In this document: in pieces, positions 10,163 through 18,376 of the stretch
Layout: each line of letters begins with the position of its first letter
Position numbering within the stretch: position 1 is the stretch's first letter
Source of the DNA: Roseivirga misakiensis
GTDB lineage: Bacteria; Bacteroidota; Bacteroidia; Cytophagales; Cyclobacteriaceae
Direction of reading: 5' to 3'
Assembly: GCF_001747105.1 (NCBI RefSeq)
Contig: NZ_MDGQ01000004.1
Span: 186,001 to 250,000, forward strand
Length of the DNA stretch: 64,000 bases
Position numbers and translations under genes: made by a program
Notes under the pieces: model-generated
Database searches by the model: none
What the model saw: the letters and a program-made list of their open reading frames with translations, nothing else
Told to the model about the DNA's origin: nothing

Positions 10163-10732
10163 ATGAGAGCTGTTAGTATATACATGGAAGCCAACCCCAA
10201 TCCAAACTCCATGAAGTTCGTAGCGAATTTTATGTTGTTACAGGATGGCATTAGCTTCGATTATCCCAATGTAACTGCTGCTGCCGACTCTCCTTTGGCA
10301 CAAGCATTATTTGAGTTACCACATGTAGAACGTGTCTTTTACATGAGCAACTTTGTAACGGTAACAAAAGCTGAAGGAGTAGATTGGATTGAAATCCAGG
10401 ATGGCATCAGGGATTTAATCAAAGGTTATTTAGAGCAAGAAAAACCACTCATTTTAGAGGAGTTGGACAAAGACCCTCTCTTTGACGAAAATGACTCTGA
10501 AGTGGTGAAAAAGATAAAAGGAATCCTAGATGAGTACATCAGACCAGCCGTTGAGCAAGATGGTGGAGCGATCGGCTTTGCATCTTTTGAAGAAGGGGTT
10601 GTGAAAGTAAACTTACAAGGTTCTTGTAGCGGTTGCCCTGCATCTGCTGTCACCTTAAAATCAGGAATTGAAAACCTCTTAAAAAGAATGCTACCAAATG
10701 ATGTTACTGAGGTAGTTGCCGAAGGCGTTTAA
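10163..10732 (+). CDS. NifU-like Fe-S cluster scaffold (Nfu)
   Basis: 189 residues with an N-terminal Nfu_N domain (MEANPNPNSMKFV, residues 8-20) and a C-terminal NifU domain (IRPAVEQDGGAIGF...) with the cluster cysteines C155 and C158 in SCSGCPAS. Nfu proteins carry and hand on [4Fe-4S] clusters to apo-enzymes. In this window QueG would be a possible client. The gene is followed by a strong terminator, so it ends its transcription unit. Confidence 0.95.
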   Translation: MRAVSIYMEANPNPNSMKFVANFMLLQDGISFDYPNVTAAADSPLAQALFELPHVERVFYMSNFVTVTKAEGVDWIEIQDGIRDLIKGYLEQEKPLILEELDKDPLFDENDSEVVKKIKGILDEYIRPAVEQDGGAIGFASFEEGVVKVNLQGSCSGCPASAVTLKSGIENLLKRMLPNDVTEVVAEGV

Positions 10733-10756
10733 ACCTGGTCATAAAGCATTAAGAAG

Positions 10757-10788
10757 CCACTCTATTTCATTGATAGAGTGGTTTTTTT
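10757..10788 (+). terminator. Rho-independent terminator after nfu
   Basis: A perfect 8-bp stem CCACTCTA / TAGAGTGG with a 9-base loop, followed by seven T residues. A textbook intrinsic terminator that isolates nfu from pfkA. Confidence 0.92.
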
Positions 10789-10799
10789 ATGTTACCTAT

Positions 10800-10814
10800 C
10801 AAACGATTGCATAA
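10800..10814 (+). promoter_or_regulatory. LacI-type operator candidate upstream of pfkA
   Basis: The dyad CAAACGATTG (10800-10809) with its central CG and flank CATAA matches the site upstream of the ROK kinase over 14 identical bases (AAACGATTGCATAA), and one strand of it (TGCAATCGTTTGAT) differs by one base from the site upstream of the GH31 gene. It lies about 50 bases upstream of the pfkA -7 box. That position, upstream of the -33 region, fits activation better than blocking. Confidence 0.6.
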
Positions 10815-10855
10815 CAATCAAAGAAACAATCAGACGCACTTCAGATTCAAAACCT

Positions 10856-10863
10856 TAAATTTG
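10856..10863 (+). promoter_or_regulatory. -7 box TAAATTTG (pfkA promoter)
   Basis: An exact TAnnTTTG match 19 bases before the pfkA start codon, so the expected leader is only about 10-15 bases. No convincing -33 TTG is visible. Confidence 0.55.
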
Positions 10864-10882
10864 ATTAATTACTCAACTGACT

Positions 10883-11866
10883 ATGGCTTCGACTATCAAG
10901 AGAATCGGCGTTTTAACTTCCGGAGGTGATGCCCCAGGCATGAATGCAGCGGTAAGAGCTGTTGTAAGAGCCTGTATCTATTATGACATCGAAGTTTTTG
11001 GTGTTTATAAGGGTTATGATGGCTTGATAAATGCCAATATCAAGCAACTCTATGTGCGTTCGGTGTCCAATATTCTAAGCAGAGGTGGTACCTTTTTATT
11101 GACCGCAAGAAGCGAGGAATTCCGTACGAAAGAGGGCCGCGAAAAAGCTTACGAAAACTTTAAGAAATTCGATTTAGATGCCTTAGTCGTGATTGGTGGC
11201 GATGGTTCTTTTACTGGAGCCAACATATTCAGCCAAGAGTTTGACGTTCCTGTGATCGGCATTCCTGGAACTATTGACAATGATTTAGCAGGTACAGATT
11301 TTACCATTGGCTTCGATACGGCTTGTAATACGGCTCGTGAGGCTATCGATAAAATTAGAGATACAGCATCTTCTCATGAGCGCCTTTTCTTTGTAGAAGT
11401 TATGGGCAGAGATGCGGGTTTTATTGCTGTTAACTCCGCTATTGGTGGTGGTGCAGTGGCAATGGTCGTCCCTGAACACAACTGGACAATTGATGCGCTG
11501 ATCAAGCGATTAAGAAAAGGGGCTGCCAATAAAAAAGCATCCAACGTTGTGGTCATTGCCGAAGGCTGCCAATTGGGCAATGCCTACGAAGTGGCCGATG
11601 CAGTTAAAAAGGAGTTGGGCTATTTTGATATCAGAGTAACCGTATTAGGCCACTTACAAAGAGGCGGCTCGCCTACCACTATGGACAGAGTACTAGCCAG
11701 TAGGCTCGGTGTTGCTGCGGTTGAAGGACTCCGACATGGAGAATCTAAAGTAATGGTGGGTATGATAAACAATGAAATTGCCTATACCCCAATCGGTCAA
11801 GCGATAAAAACAGAAAAACGCCTCGGTGCCGAGGAATTTAGAATCGCTAAGATTCTATCGATATAA
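10883..11866 (+). CDS. pfkA: ATP-dependent 6-phosphofructokinase
   Basis: 327 residues, the bacterial PfkA length. It phosphorylates fructose 6-phosphate to fructose 1,6-bisphosphate, the committed step of glycolysis. Motifs: GGDAPGMNAAVR (14-25, ATP site), GGDGSFTGA (phosphate loop; Gly after GDGS favours ATP use), PGTIDNDL with the catalytic Asp (near 128), and MGRDAGF. It is convergent with fbaA across a shared terminator, placing two successive glycolytic steps side by side. It is preceded by a LacI-type operator candidate. Confidence 0.97.
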   Translation: MASTIKRIGVLTSGGDAPGMNAAVRAVVRACIYYDIEVFGVYKGYDGLINANIKQLYVRSVSNILSRGGTFLLTARSEEFRTKEGREKAYENFKKFDLDALVVIGGDGSFTGANIFSQEFDVPVIGIPGTIDNDLAGTDFTIGFDTACNTAREAIDKIRDTASSHERLFFVEVMGRDAGFIAVNSAIGGGAVAMVVPEHNWTIDALIKRLRKGAANKKASNVVVIAEGCQLGNAYEVADAVKKELGYFDIRVTVLGHLQRGGSPTTMDRVLASRLGVAAVEGLRHGESKVMVGMINNEIAYTPIGQAIKTEKRLGAEEFRIAKILSI

Positions 11867-11868
11867 AA

Positions 11869-11890
11869 AAAGGAGGCCAAAGCCTCCTTT
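11869..11890. terminator. Bidirectional terminator between pfkA and fbaA
   Basis: The inverted repeat AAAGGAGGC / GCCTCCTTT with a 4-base loop is flanked by A-rich sequence on one side and T-rich on the other, so it can end transcription of both convergent genes. Confidence 0.88.
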
Positions 11891-11912
11891 CTATTTTAAA
11901 ATCTGATTGATC

Positions 11913-12977
11913 TTAATTTCTGTTCATAGCATTCAATTCCTCAAATGCCTGTTCCAATCTTTTCACGATACTTTCTTCGCCTTTTCTTAACCAAACTCTC
12001 GGATCGTAATACTTCTTGTTTGGTGCATCTTCGCTTTCAGGGTTACCGATCTGTGCTTGAAGGTAGCCCTTCTTGTCGTTGTAATAAGCATGAATACCAT
12101 CCCAACAAGCCCACTGAATATCGGTATCGATATTCATCTTAATAGAACCATAAGAAGTAGCTTCAGCAATCTTTTCTGGTTCAGAACCAGACCCACCGTG
12201 GAATACAAAGAATACTGGCTTTTCTTCCGTACCAAATTTTTCCTGAATGTAAACCTGCGAATCTTTTAGAATTGATGGCCTTAGTTCTACATTTCCTGGC
12301 TTGTAAACCCCGTGAACATTACCAAAAGAGGCAGCAACAGTAAAGATATCTCCTACTTGTCTCAAAGCATCCCATGCTTGAGCTACTTCCTCTGGCTGAG
12401 TATACAGTCTGTCAGAATCTACATCAGTATTGTCTACACCATCTTCTTCACCACCAGTAATTCCAAGCTCAATTTCGATACCCATTTCCATGGCATTCAT
12501 TCGCTTAAAGTACTCACAGCTTATTTCAATATTTTCTTCTAGGGTCTCTTCAGAAAGGTCGAGCATATGTGTACTAAACAAAGGCTGACCGTTCTTTTTG
12601 TAAAAAGCTTCACCCGCATCGAGCAAACCGTCAATCCATGGAAGTAATTTTTTGGCTGCATGATCGGTATGTAAGATTACTGGAACACCATAATGTTCAG
12701 CCATTTGATGTACATGCATGGCGCCTGAAATAGCACCTTGAATAGAGGCATTATAATCTGTATTATCCAACGACTTCCCAGCGTAAAAAGCAGCTCCACT
12801 TACCGAAAACTGAATCATTACTGGCGAATTCACCTTTTTTGCCACTTCCAATACCGAGTTAATGGTATTAGTACCAATCACATTGATTGCTGGCATTGCA
12901 AATTCGTTTTCCTTAGCGTAGTTGAGGCAGTCTTTAAGCTCTTGACCATAAAGTACACCGCTTCTGAATTTTCCCAT
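11913..12977 (-). CDS. fbaA: Fructose-bisphosphate aldolase, class II
   Basis: 354 residues from the ATG at 12977 (MGKFRSGVLYG); the frame extends 27 codons further up, but that stretch is Cys/Arg-rich and unlike the family. Class II aldolases cleave fructose 1,6-bisphosphate to DHAP and glyceraldehyde 3-phosphate using Zn2+. Visible: VILHTDHAAKKLLPW with metal/catalytic His and Asp (near 105-112), EIELGITGGEEDGVDN, and the phosphate loop FVFHGGSGS. It belongs to the E. coli FbaA-like subclass. Transcribed toward pfkA. Confidence 0.97.
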   Translation of the reverse strand: MGKFRSGVLYGQELKDCLNYAKENEFAMPAINVIGTNTINSVLEVAKKVNSPVMIQFSVSGAAFYAGKSLDNTDYNASIQGAISGAMHVHQMAEHYGVPVILHTDHAAKKLLPWIDGLLDAGEAFYKKNGQPLFSTHMLDLSEETLEENIEISCEYFKRMNAMEMGIEIELGITGGEEDGVDNTDVDSDRLYTQPEEVAQAWDALRQVGDIFTVAASFGNVHGVYKPGNVELRPSILKDSQVYIQEKFGTEEKPVFFVFHGGSGSEPEKIAEATSYGSIKMNIDTDIQWACWDGIHAYYNDKKGYLQAQIGNPESEDAPNKKYYDPRVWLRKGEESIVKRLEQAFEELNAMNRN

Positions 12978-13078
12978 GTTATATCTAGTGTTTGAGATTC
13001 TAATTTGTTTGCAAAGAAAAGAAAATTTCCGTTTCCAAAATATAGCGTAGCAATGCAATTACCGAAGGGCCTAAAACA

Positions 13079-13106
13079 TGTATAGCGCAACGAGTTGCGC
13101 TATACA
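13079..13106. repeat. Perfect 13-bp inverted repeat with 2-base spacer
   Basis: TGTATAGCGCAAC, then GA, then GTTGCGCTATACA: a 28-base perfect dyad about 100 bases upstream of the fbaA start. No T-run follows, so it is not a normal terminator, and a 2-base loop is too tight for an RNA hairpin without opening base pairs. A dimeric repressor/activator site or a cruciform-prone element is more likely. Confidence 0.85.
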
Positions 13107-13272
13107 TTAAGTAAACTATAATAGAAATGGAGGAAATTACTGACAACAACTGAAATAGGGCTGATGATTTTAAGAACAAAAGCCTATTTGTACTTGTTGA
13201 CTGAATGAAAGTAGTGATTTAAAAAATAATTATCAATCTAAGTGCCTTAGCACCAGTATACTACGCCAATAT

Positions 13273-13286
13273 TGCAATCGATTGAA
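13273..13286. promoter_or_regulatory. LacI-type operator candidate (autoregulatory)
   Basis: TGCAATCGATTGAA with the perfect palindrome CAATCGATTG at 13275-13284, about 130 bases upstream of the LacI-family gene. It shares TGCAAWCGWTTG with the sites at pfkA and GH31. The likely role is autoregulation by the LacI-family protein. Confidence 0.5.
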
Positions 13287-13411
13287 ACAGCCAATACTCT
13301 CGATATGGGTATAAAAAATAATTTTTAAAATATTTTGTAAATCATGGCATAGTCAAAAGATATGGGCATATTTAAAATCAGTTTCAATAGATTATTCCAG
13401 AGGCAGCAATC

Positions 13412-14437
13412 ATGAAAAGTGGGCAGGTAACGATCAAGGATATAGCGAAGGAATTGAACATTTCATGTTCGACAGTTTCAAGAGCTTTAAAGGATTTTCC
13501 CGGCATCAGCCCTACCACGCGTAAATCGGTCGTTGAACTAGCCAAAAAGTATAATTATCGCCCAAATGCGATTGCCCTAAGCCTAAGAAATCAAAAAACC
13601 AACGTCATCGGCGTGGTAATTCCTGAAACCGTCCATTTTTTCTTTTCAACAGTCATTAGCGGTATAGAAGATGCGGCCATGAAAGAAGGGTATAATGTGA
13701 TGATATGCCAGTCTAACGAAAAGTACGAAAGAGAAGCAGACAGCATAGACGCATTAATGGGCGCCAGAGTAGATGGTCTTCTAGTTTCTATTTCCAGAGA
13801 AACGGCTGATTTAGCCCATTTGAAGAAAGTAGTTGACGAAGGAACACCGATGGTATTTTTCGATCGGTTAGTAGAAGGAATGAATGCATCGAGCGTAATT
13901 GTGGACGATTACCAAGGTGCCTATGACGCTGTAGAACATTTGATCAAACAAGGTTGCAAGCATATTGTACACCTATCTGGTCCTGATAATCTTATCATCG
14001 CTAGAAAAAGAAAAGAGGGATATCTTTCTGCCCTAGAAGATTACCAAATCCCTTTCACGGAAGAATACATAGTAGAGTGCCGCAATGGGTCTGAAATTGA
14101 AGCAGAAAAGGCCATGTCAGATTTGCTCAAGAGTAGTATTAAGATCGATGGCGTATTTGCCAACAATGATTTAGCAGGATTGGGCGCCATTAGTGCGGTA
14201 AAAAAGGCAGGAAAATCAATTCCGAAAGACATTGCCATAGTCGGTTTTAGCAACTGGCAATTTTCTTCATTGATCAACCCAGGACTTTCTAGTATTTCTC
14301 AACCAGGCTATGAAATGGGCTGTGAAGCTGCCAAGCTAATTTTAGAAGAAATTAACGCGAAAGAAAAGGGCAAAAGTCAGATCAAAATCCTTGATACTGA
14401 GCTAATCGTGCGAGATTCATCCAAGCGCTTACATTAA
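13412..14437 (+). CDS. LacI-family transcriptional regulator
   Basis: 341 residues. The N-terminal HTH (TIKDIAKELNISCSTVSRAL, about 7-26) and hinge helix (NYRPNAIALSLR, about 49-60) are classical, followed by a periplasmic-binding-protein-like effector domain (IGVVIPE..., VDGLLVS, DNDLAG-like NNDLAGLGA). It lies directly before the GH31-GH13-MFS genes and so most likely senses a sugar such as maltose, glucose or a sugar phosphate. The candidate operator CAAWCGWTTG is found upstream of itself, the GH31 gene, pfkA and the ROK kinase. Confidence 0.95.
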   Translation: MKSGQVTIKDIAKELNISCSTVSRALKDFPGISPTTRKSVVELAKKYNYRPNAIALSLRNQKTNVIGVVIPETVHFFFSTVISGIEDAAMKEGYNVMICQSNEKYEREADSIDALMGARVDGLLVSISRETADLAHLKKVVDEGTPMVFFDRLVEGMNASSVIVDDYQGAYDAVEHLIKQGCKHIVHLSGPDNLIIARKRKEGYLSALEDYQIPFTEEYIVECRNGSEIEAEKAMSDLLKSSIKIDGVFANNDLAGLGAISAVKKAGKSIPKDIAIVGFSNWQFSSLINPGLSSISQPGYEMGCEAAKLILEEINAKEKGKSQIKILDTELIVRDSSKRLH

Positions 14438-14451
14438 TTCCAGAAATATCT

Positions 14452-14480
14452 TTTGCATTGCAAACGTTTGATTTGCATTG
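14452..14480 (+). promoter_or_regulatory. LacI-type operator flanked by direct repeats, upstream of GH31
   Basis: The perfect palindrome CAAACGTTTG (14461-14470) sits between two copies of TTTGCATTG (14452-14460 and 14472-14480) that are exactly 20 bases apart. The centre differs by one base from the pfkA site on its reverse strand. It lies about 130 bases upstream of the GH31 start and just after the LacI gene. Confidence 0.65.
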
Positions 14481-14597
14481 AATAGAAGAAAGCCACTTTC
14501 TACCCACCTTATGGCGGTATATGGGTTTATTTGCTGCACTTTTTTAGCTAATATAGAAGTCGCTTAGTCAAGTAAATAATACGGGAATACACCATTC

Positions 14598-17003
14598 ATG
14601 AACTTCAAGAACGAATCCATCAGTGCCATAACTGAGCTATCGGTAAAAGAAAATATAGCAAGCGGAAAAGCAGGCAAATACAGCTTCAAACTCACAGCTT
14701 ACACCCCGAAAATCATACGCGTACAAGTATCGAAATATGAGGTTTTCGAAGAGTATCCTTTTTCGGTAGTTCTTGAGCCACAGCAACCAGCGGTTAAAAC
14801 GACTGAAAATGAATCCCACCTAGATTTTAACACTGAACATATTCACGCAAAAGTTCAAAAGAACCCTTTCAGACTAAGCTTTTATAATAATTCTGGTGAT
14901 TTACTCAATGCAGATGATCCAAGTTTTGGTGTGAGTTGGTTAGGGGAAGAAGTCACAAACTACAAAGCCCTTGCTTCTGACGAAATATTTCTCGGTATGG
15001 GTGAAAAAGGCGGGGGATTGAATCGAAGAGGTTCGTCTTTTGACAATTGGAACTCCGACGCCTTTGGGTTTAATAATGACACCGACCCACTTTATGTTTC
15101 TACTCCTTTTTTCATTGGCGTAAGAGAAGGAAAACCGTATGGAATATTTCTGGACAATACGCACAAATCACACTTCAATTTTGGTACATCAAACAATGAT
15201 CGTTTTAGCTACTTCAGCGCCGAAAGTGGTGATTTAAATTATTATTTCATTCAAGGCGATCACGTAAATGAAGTCATTACAGAGTATACAAAGCTGACAG
15301 GTGCCATGCATATGCCGCCCAAATGGAGCCTTGGTTTTCAGCAATGTAGATACAGCTATTATCCCGATCATGAAGTCTACAACGTAGCCGATACATTTAG
15401 AGAAAAGCAGATTCCTGCTGATGTGATCTACCTAGATATACACTACATGAAGGACTATATGGCCTTCACTTTTGACAATGAAAGGTTTCCAAACCCAAAG
15501 GCACTCATTGATAAACTGACTTCACAAGGTTTTAAAGTAGTTGTCATTTTAGATCCAGGAATCGCTACTAAAAAAGGCTATGGTACATACGATCGTGGAG
15601 TCGAAAAAGACGTCTTTATCAAATACCCAGATGGAACACCATTTGAGGCAAGCGTTTGGCCTGGAAATAGCCACTTTACAGATTTTACTTCGAAAAAAGG
15701 TAGAGACTGGTGGGCAGACGAATTGAAGTTCTATACTGATCTAGGATTAGAAGGCTTTTGGAATGACATGAACGAACCAGCTTGTTGGGGTCAAGACATT
15801 CCTAACATGATCGAGTTCGATTATGACGGTCAGGAAGTGAGCCATAAGAAAGCGAGGAATGTTTACGGCTTTCAAATGGTAAGAGCGACTTTCGAAGGCG
15901 CCAAAAAACACATCGGCAACAAGCGACCTTTCACGCTAACACGGTCAGGTTTTTCGGGCGTTCAACGCTACTCAGCCGTCTGGACGGGCGACAATGTTGC
16001 CGGAGATGACCATATGCTACTTGGCGTAAGACTCGTCAATAGTTTGGGAATGGCCGGCGTGCCTGTAGCTGGCTATGACGTAGGTGGATTTGTAGACGAA
16101 AGCAGTCCGCAATTATTTGCCCGATGGCTTGCCGTAGCTACTTTTGCCCCATTCTTTAGGGTGCACAGCATGGTCAATGTAAGAGACTCAGAACCTTGGG
16201 CCTATGGCGAAGAGGTGGAAGAAATTGCTAGAAATTACATCAACCTTAGGTATAAAATGATGCCATACCTTTATAGTTTGTTCTTTAAGGCGCATCAAAA
16301 TGGCACACCTATAAACAAATCACTCGCGGTAGATTATACCAATGATCATGAGATTTACCATGGAAATGCACAGAACGAATTCACACTGGGCGACTGGTTA
16401 TTAGTTTGCCCAACGACAACCACGCAAGAATATGCCAAAATTTATATTCCTGAAGGTAATTGGTATCGGTTTTTCACCGACGAAGTAGTAGCTGGTGGTC
16501 AGCATTATGTGGTTGAAACGAGCATGGAAGATTTGCCAGTTTACGCGAAAGAAGGAGCCATTATACCTTTGCAAAACGTGGTACAAAACACCAAAGAAGT
16601 GCATGATGGGGAATTAAAGTTGCACGTCTACTTCGGTCATGTAAAAAGCAGCCAGAATTATTTTGAAGACGACGGTGAAACTTACGCTTTTGAAGATGGC
16701 AATTATTACAAACGAGATATCAACTTCGATGGCGAGCAAAATTCGCTGGTTCTAGATGATAAAGAAGGAGCCTTTACCTCTACCTTCAAAAACCTGAAGG
16801 TTTACTTGCATGGGTTTGAAGCGACCGAATTTGAAATCAATGGAGTAGCTGCTTCATTGCAGCAAGAAGATATTAGATTGATCGATCCAATCACTGAATT
16901 TGATCCACTTCCTCAACGAGATAAAAAGGATTACCTGATCCGAGGAGTCAAATTCTTAACAACAGAATTTATAGATTCAGAAATTAGAATAAAATGGAGT
17001 TAA
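14598..17003 (+). CDS. GH31 alpha-glucosidase
   Basis: 801 residues with no signal peptide, so likely cytoplasmic. GH31 enzymes release glucose from the non-reducing end of maltose and oligosaccharides. Domains: N-terminal beta-sandwich (1-230), TIM barrel (about 240-590) and C-terminal beta domains. The nucleophile Asp is in GFWNDMNEP (near 392), the acid/base Asp in WTGDN (near 460); the substrate-binding QCRYSYYP, VIYLDIHYM and RVHSM blocks are present. Its stop codon overlaps the frame of the next gene. It is likely co-transcribed with GH13 and MFS under LacI-family control. Confidence 0.95.
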   Translation: MNFKNESISAITELSVKENIASGKAGKYSFKLTAYTPKIIRVQVSKYEVFEEYPFSVVLEPQQPAVKTTENESHLDFNTEHIHAKVQKNPFRLSFYNNSGDLLNADDPSFGVSWLGEEVTNYKALASDEIFLGMGEKGGGLNRRGSSFDNWNSDAFGFNNDTDPLYVSTPFFIGVREGKPYGIFLDNTHKSHFNFGTSNNDRFSYFSAESGDLNYYFIQGDHVNEVITEYTKLTGAMHMPPKWSLGFQQCRYSYYPDHEVYNVADTFREKQIPADVIYLDIHYMKDYMAFTFDNERFPNPKALIDKLTSQGFKVVVILDPGIATKKGYGTYDRGVEKDVFIKYPDGTPFEASVWPGNSHFTDFTSKKGRDWWADELKFYTDLGLEGFWNDMNEPACWGQDIPNMIEFDYDGQEVSHKKARNVYGFQMVRATFEGAKKHIGNKRPFTLTRSGFSGVQRYSAVWTGDNVAGDDHMLLGVRLVNSLGMAGVPVAGYDVGGFVDESSPQLFARWLAVATFAPFFRVHSMVNVRDSEPWAYGEEVEEIARNYINLRYKMMPYLYSLFFKAHQNGTPINKSLAVDYTNDHEIYHGNAQNEFTLGDWLLVCPTTTTQEYAKIYIPEGNWYRFFTDEVVAGGQHYVVETSMEDLPVYAKEGAIIPLQNVVQNTKEVHDGELKLHVYFGHVKSSQNYFEDDGETYAFEDGNYYKRDINFDGEQNSLVLDDKEGAFTSTFKNLKVYLHGFEATEFEINGVAASLQQEDIRLIDPITEFDPLPQRDKKDYLIRGVKFLTTEFIDSEIRIKWS

Positions 17004-17005
17004 AC

Positions 17006-18370
17006 ATGAAAATGAAAAACTACTTGGCTTTAGGGCTACTAAGCCTTTTTCTTTTTTCCTGTGGTAGCGAGAAAAAAGAACCTGTTGAAGAGGTTGCTAA
17101 AATCGCCAGCAACGTAAAACACCCGGAATGGAGTAAAGATGCTGTGATCTATGAGGTAAATATTCGCCAGCATACACAAGAAGGCACTTTCAATGCATTC
17201 GCAAAAGACATTCCTCGGTTAAAGAAAATGGGTATAGACATTCTTTGGTTGATGCCGATCCACCCAATTGGTGAAAAGAATAGAAAAGGAACCGAAGGTA
17301 GCTACTATGCTGTGAAAGATTATAAGGCCATTAATCCAGCTTTTGGAACGGAGGAGGACTTTAGGAATTTGGTAAAAACGGCGCATGATAATGGGATGAA
17401 AGTCTTAATTGATTGGGTAGCCAATCACACGGCTTGGGACCATGTTTGGACTGAGACAAATCCTGAGTTCTATACTAAAAATGAAGCAGGTGAATTTATG
17501 CCACCTGTAGAGGACTGGGAAGACGTAATTGATCTAGATTACTCTAATAATGAATTGAGAGCCGCCATGACCGATGCCCTGAAATACTGGGTGGCAGAAT
17601 TCGATATTGATGGTTACCGATGCGATGTAGCTGGTATGGTGCCTACTGACTTTTGGAATGGCATAAGGCAACAACTCGATGAAATTAAACCCGTCTTTAT
17701 GCTCGCCGAAGGTGAAGAAACCGAGCTGCATGTCGATGCGTTTGACATGACCTATTCGTGGGAATTAATGCACCTTATGCGCAAAGTAGCTGCTGGTGAA
17801 GAAGATTTACAGGCCATAAAAGATATGTATGCGCGAGACTTTGCGCGCTACCCTGAAGGCTATTACAAAATGAACATAATCACCAATCATGACGAAAATA
17901 GTTGGAATGGTACGGCTGAAGAATTCTTCGGAGAAGCACAAGAGGCTTGGTTCATTTTTGCAGCGACCACTTACGGTATGCCTCTGGTTTATTCTGGCCA
18001 AGAGGCGAATAATACAAAACGGCTTAAATTCTTCGAAAAAGACCCAATCGATTGGTCTGGGGGCTACAAATTCAGTTCTATTTATACCGCGCTTTTCAAT
18101 GGAAAAACTCGAAATCCGGCACTTTGGAATGGCGATTTCGGTGGCACGCTAGAATGGGTAAAAACTACAGCTGATGATAAGATTCTTGCCTTTAAAAGAG
18201 TAAAAGGAGATAGAATGGTGCTCTCAATCATCAACTTCAGCGATGAAAAAGTAGAATTTGAAATAGATCAAGAATATCTGGCTATGCAGCGAATCTTTGG
18301 CGGTGGTGCAATTACAGTGACTAAGGAACAAGTGATAGCCCCTTACCGATACAAAGTCTACACTAAATAA
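17006..18370 (+). CDS. GH13 alpha-amylase family lipoprotein
   Basis: About 454 residues with a lipoprotein signal (LGLLSLFLFSCGSEKK), so attached to a membrane, probably exposed to the periplasm or surface. The GH13 barrel is clear: DWVANHT (region I), DGYRCDVAGM with the nucleophile Asp (II), MLAEGEE with the acid/base Glu (III) and TNHDENSW with the third Asp (IV). The likely substrates are starch or malto-oligosaccharides. I chose the ATG at 17006 because GGAG stands 6 bases before it; an ATG at 16994 overlaps the GH31 stop and is an alternative. It feeds sugars to the downstream transporter. Confidence 0.93.
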   Translation: MKMKNYLALGLLSLFLFSCGSEKKEPVEEVAKIASNVKHPEWSKDAVIYEVNIRQHTQEGTFNAFAKDIPRLKKMGIDILWLMPIHPIGEKNRKGTEGSYYAVKDYKAINPAFGTEEDFRNLVKTAHDNGMKVLIDWVANHTAWDHVWTETNPEFYTKNEAGEFMPPVEDWEDVIDLDYSNNELRAAMTDALKYWVAEFDIDGYRCDVAGMVPTDFWNGIRQQLDEIKPVFMLAEGEETELHVDAFDMTYSWELMHLMRKVAAGEEDLQAIKDMYARDFARYPEGYYKMNIITNHDENSWNGTAEEFFGEAQEAWFIFAATTYGMPLVYSGQEANNTKRLKFFEKDPIDWSGGYKFSSIYTALFNGKTRNPALWNGDFGGTLEWVKTTADDKILAFKRVKGDRMVLSIINFSDEKVEFEIDQEYLAMQRIFGGGAITVTKEQVIAPYRYKVYTK

Positions 18371-18376
18371 ATCCAT

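Larger units (their letters stand above)
12978..13411. other. Regulatory intergenic region between fbaA and the LacI gene
   Basis: A 434-base AT-rich non-coding stretch between divergent fbaA and the LacI-family gene. It holds a perfect inverted repeat at 13079-13106 and an operator-like dyad at 13275-13284. A -7-like TATATTTTG on the minus strand near 13036-13044 may serve fbaA, and TATTTTG near 13338 may serve the regulator. I see no convincing ORF or RNA gene here. Confidence 0.6.
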
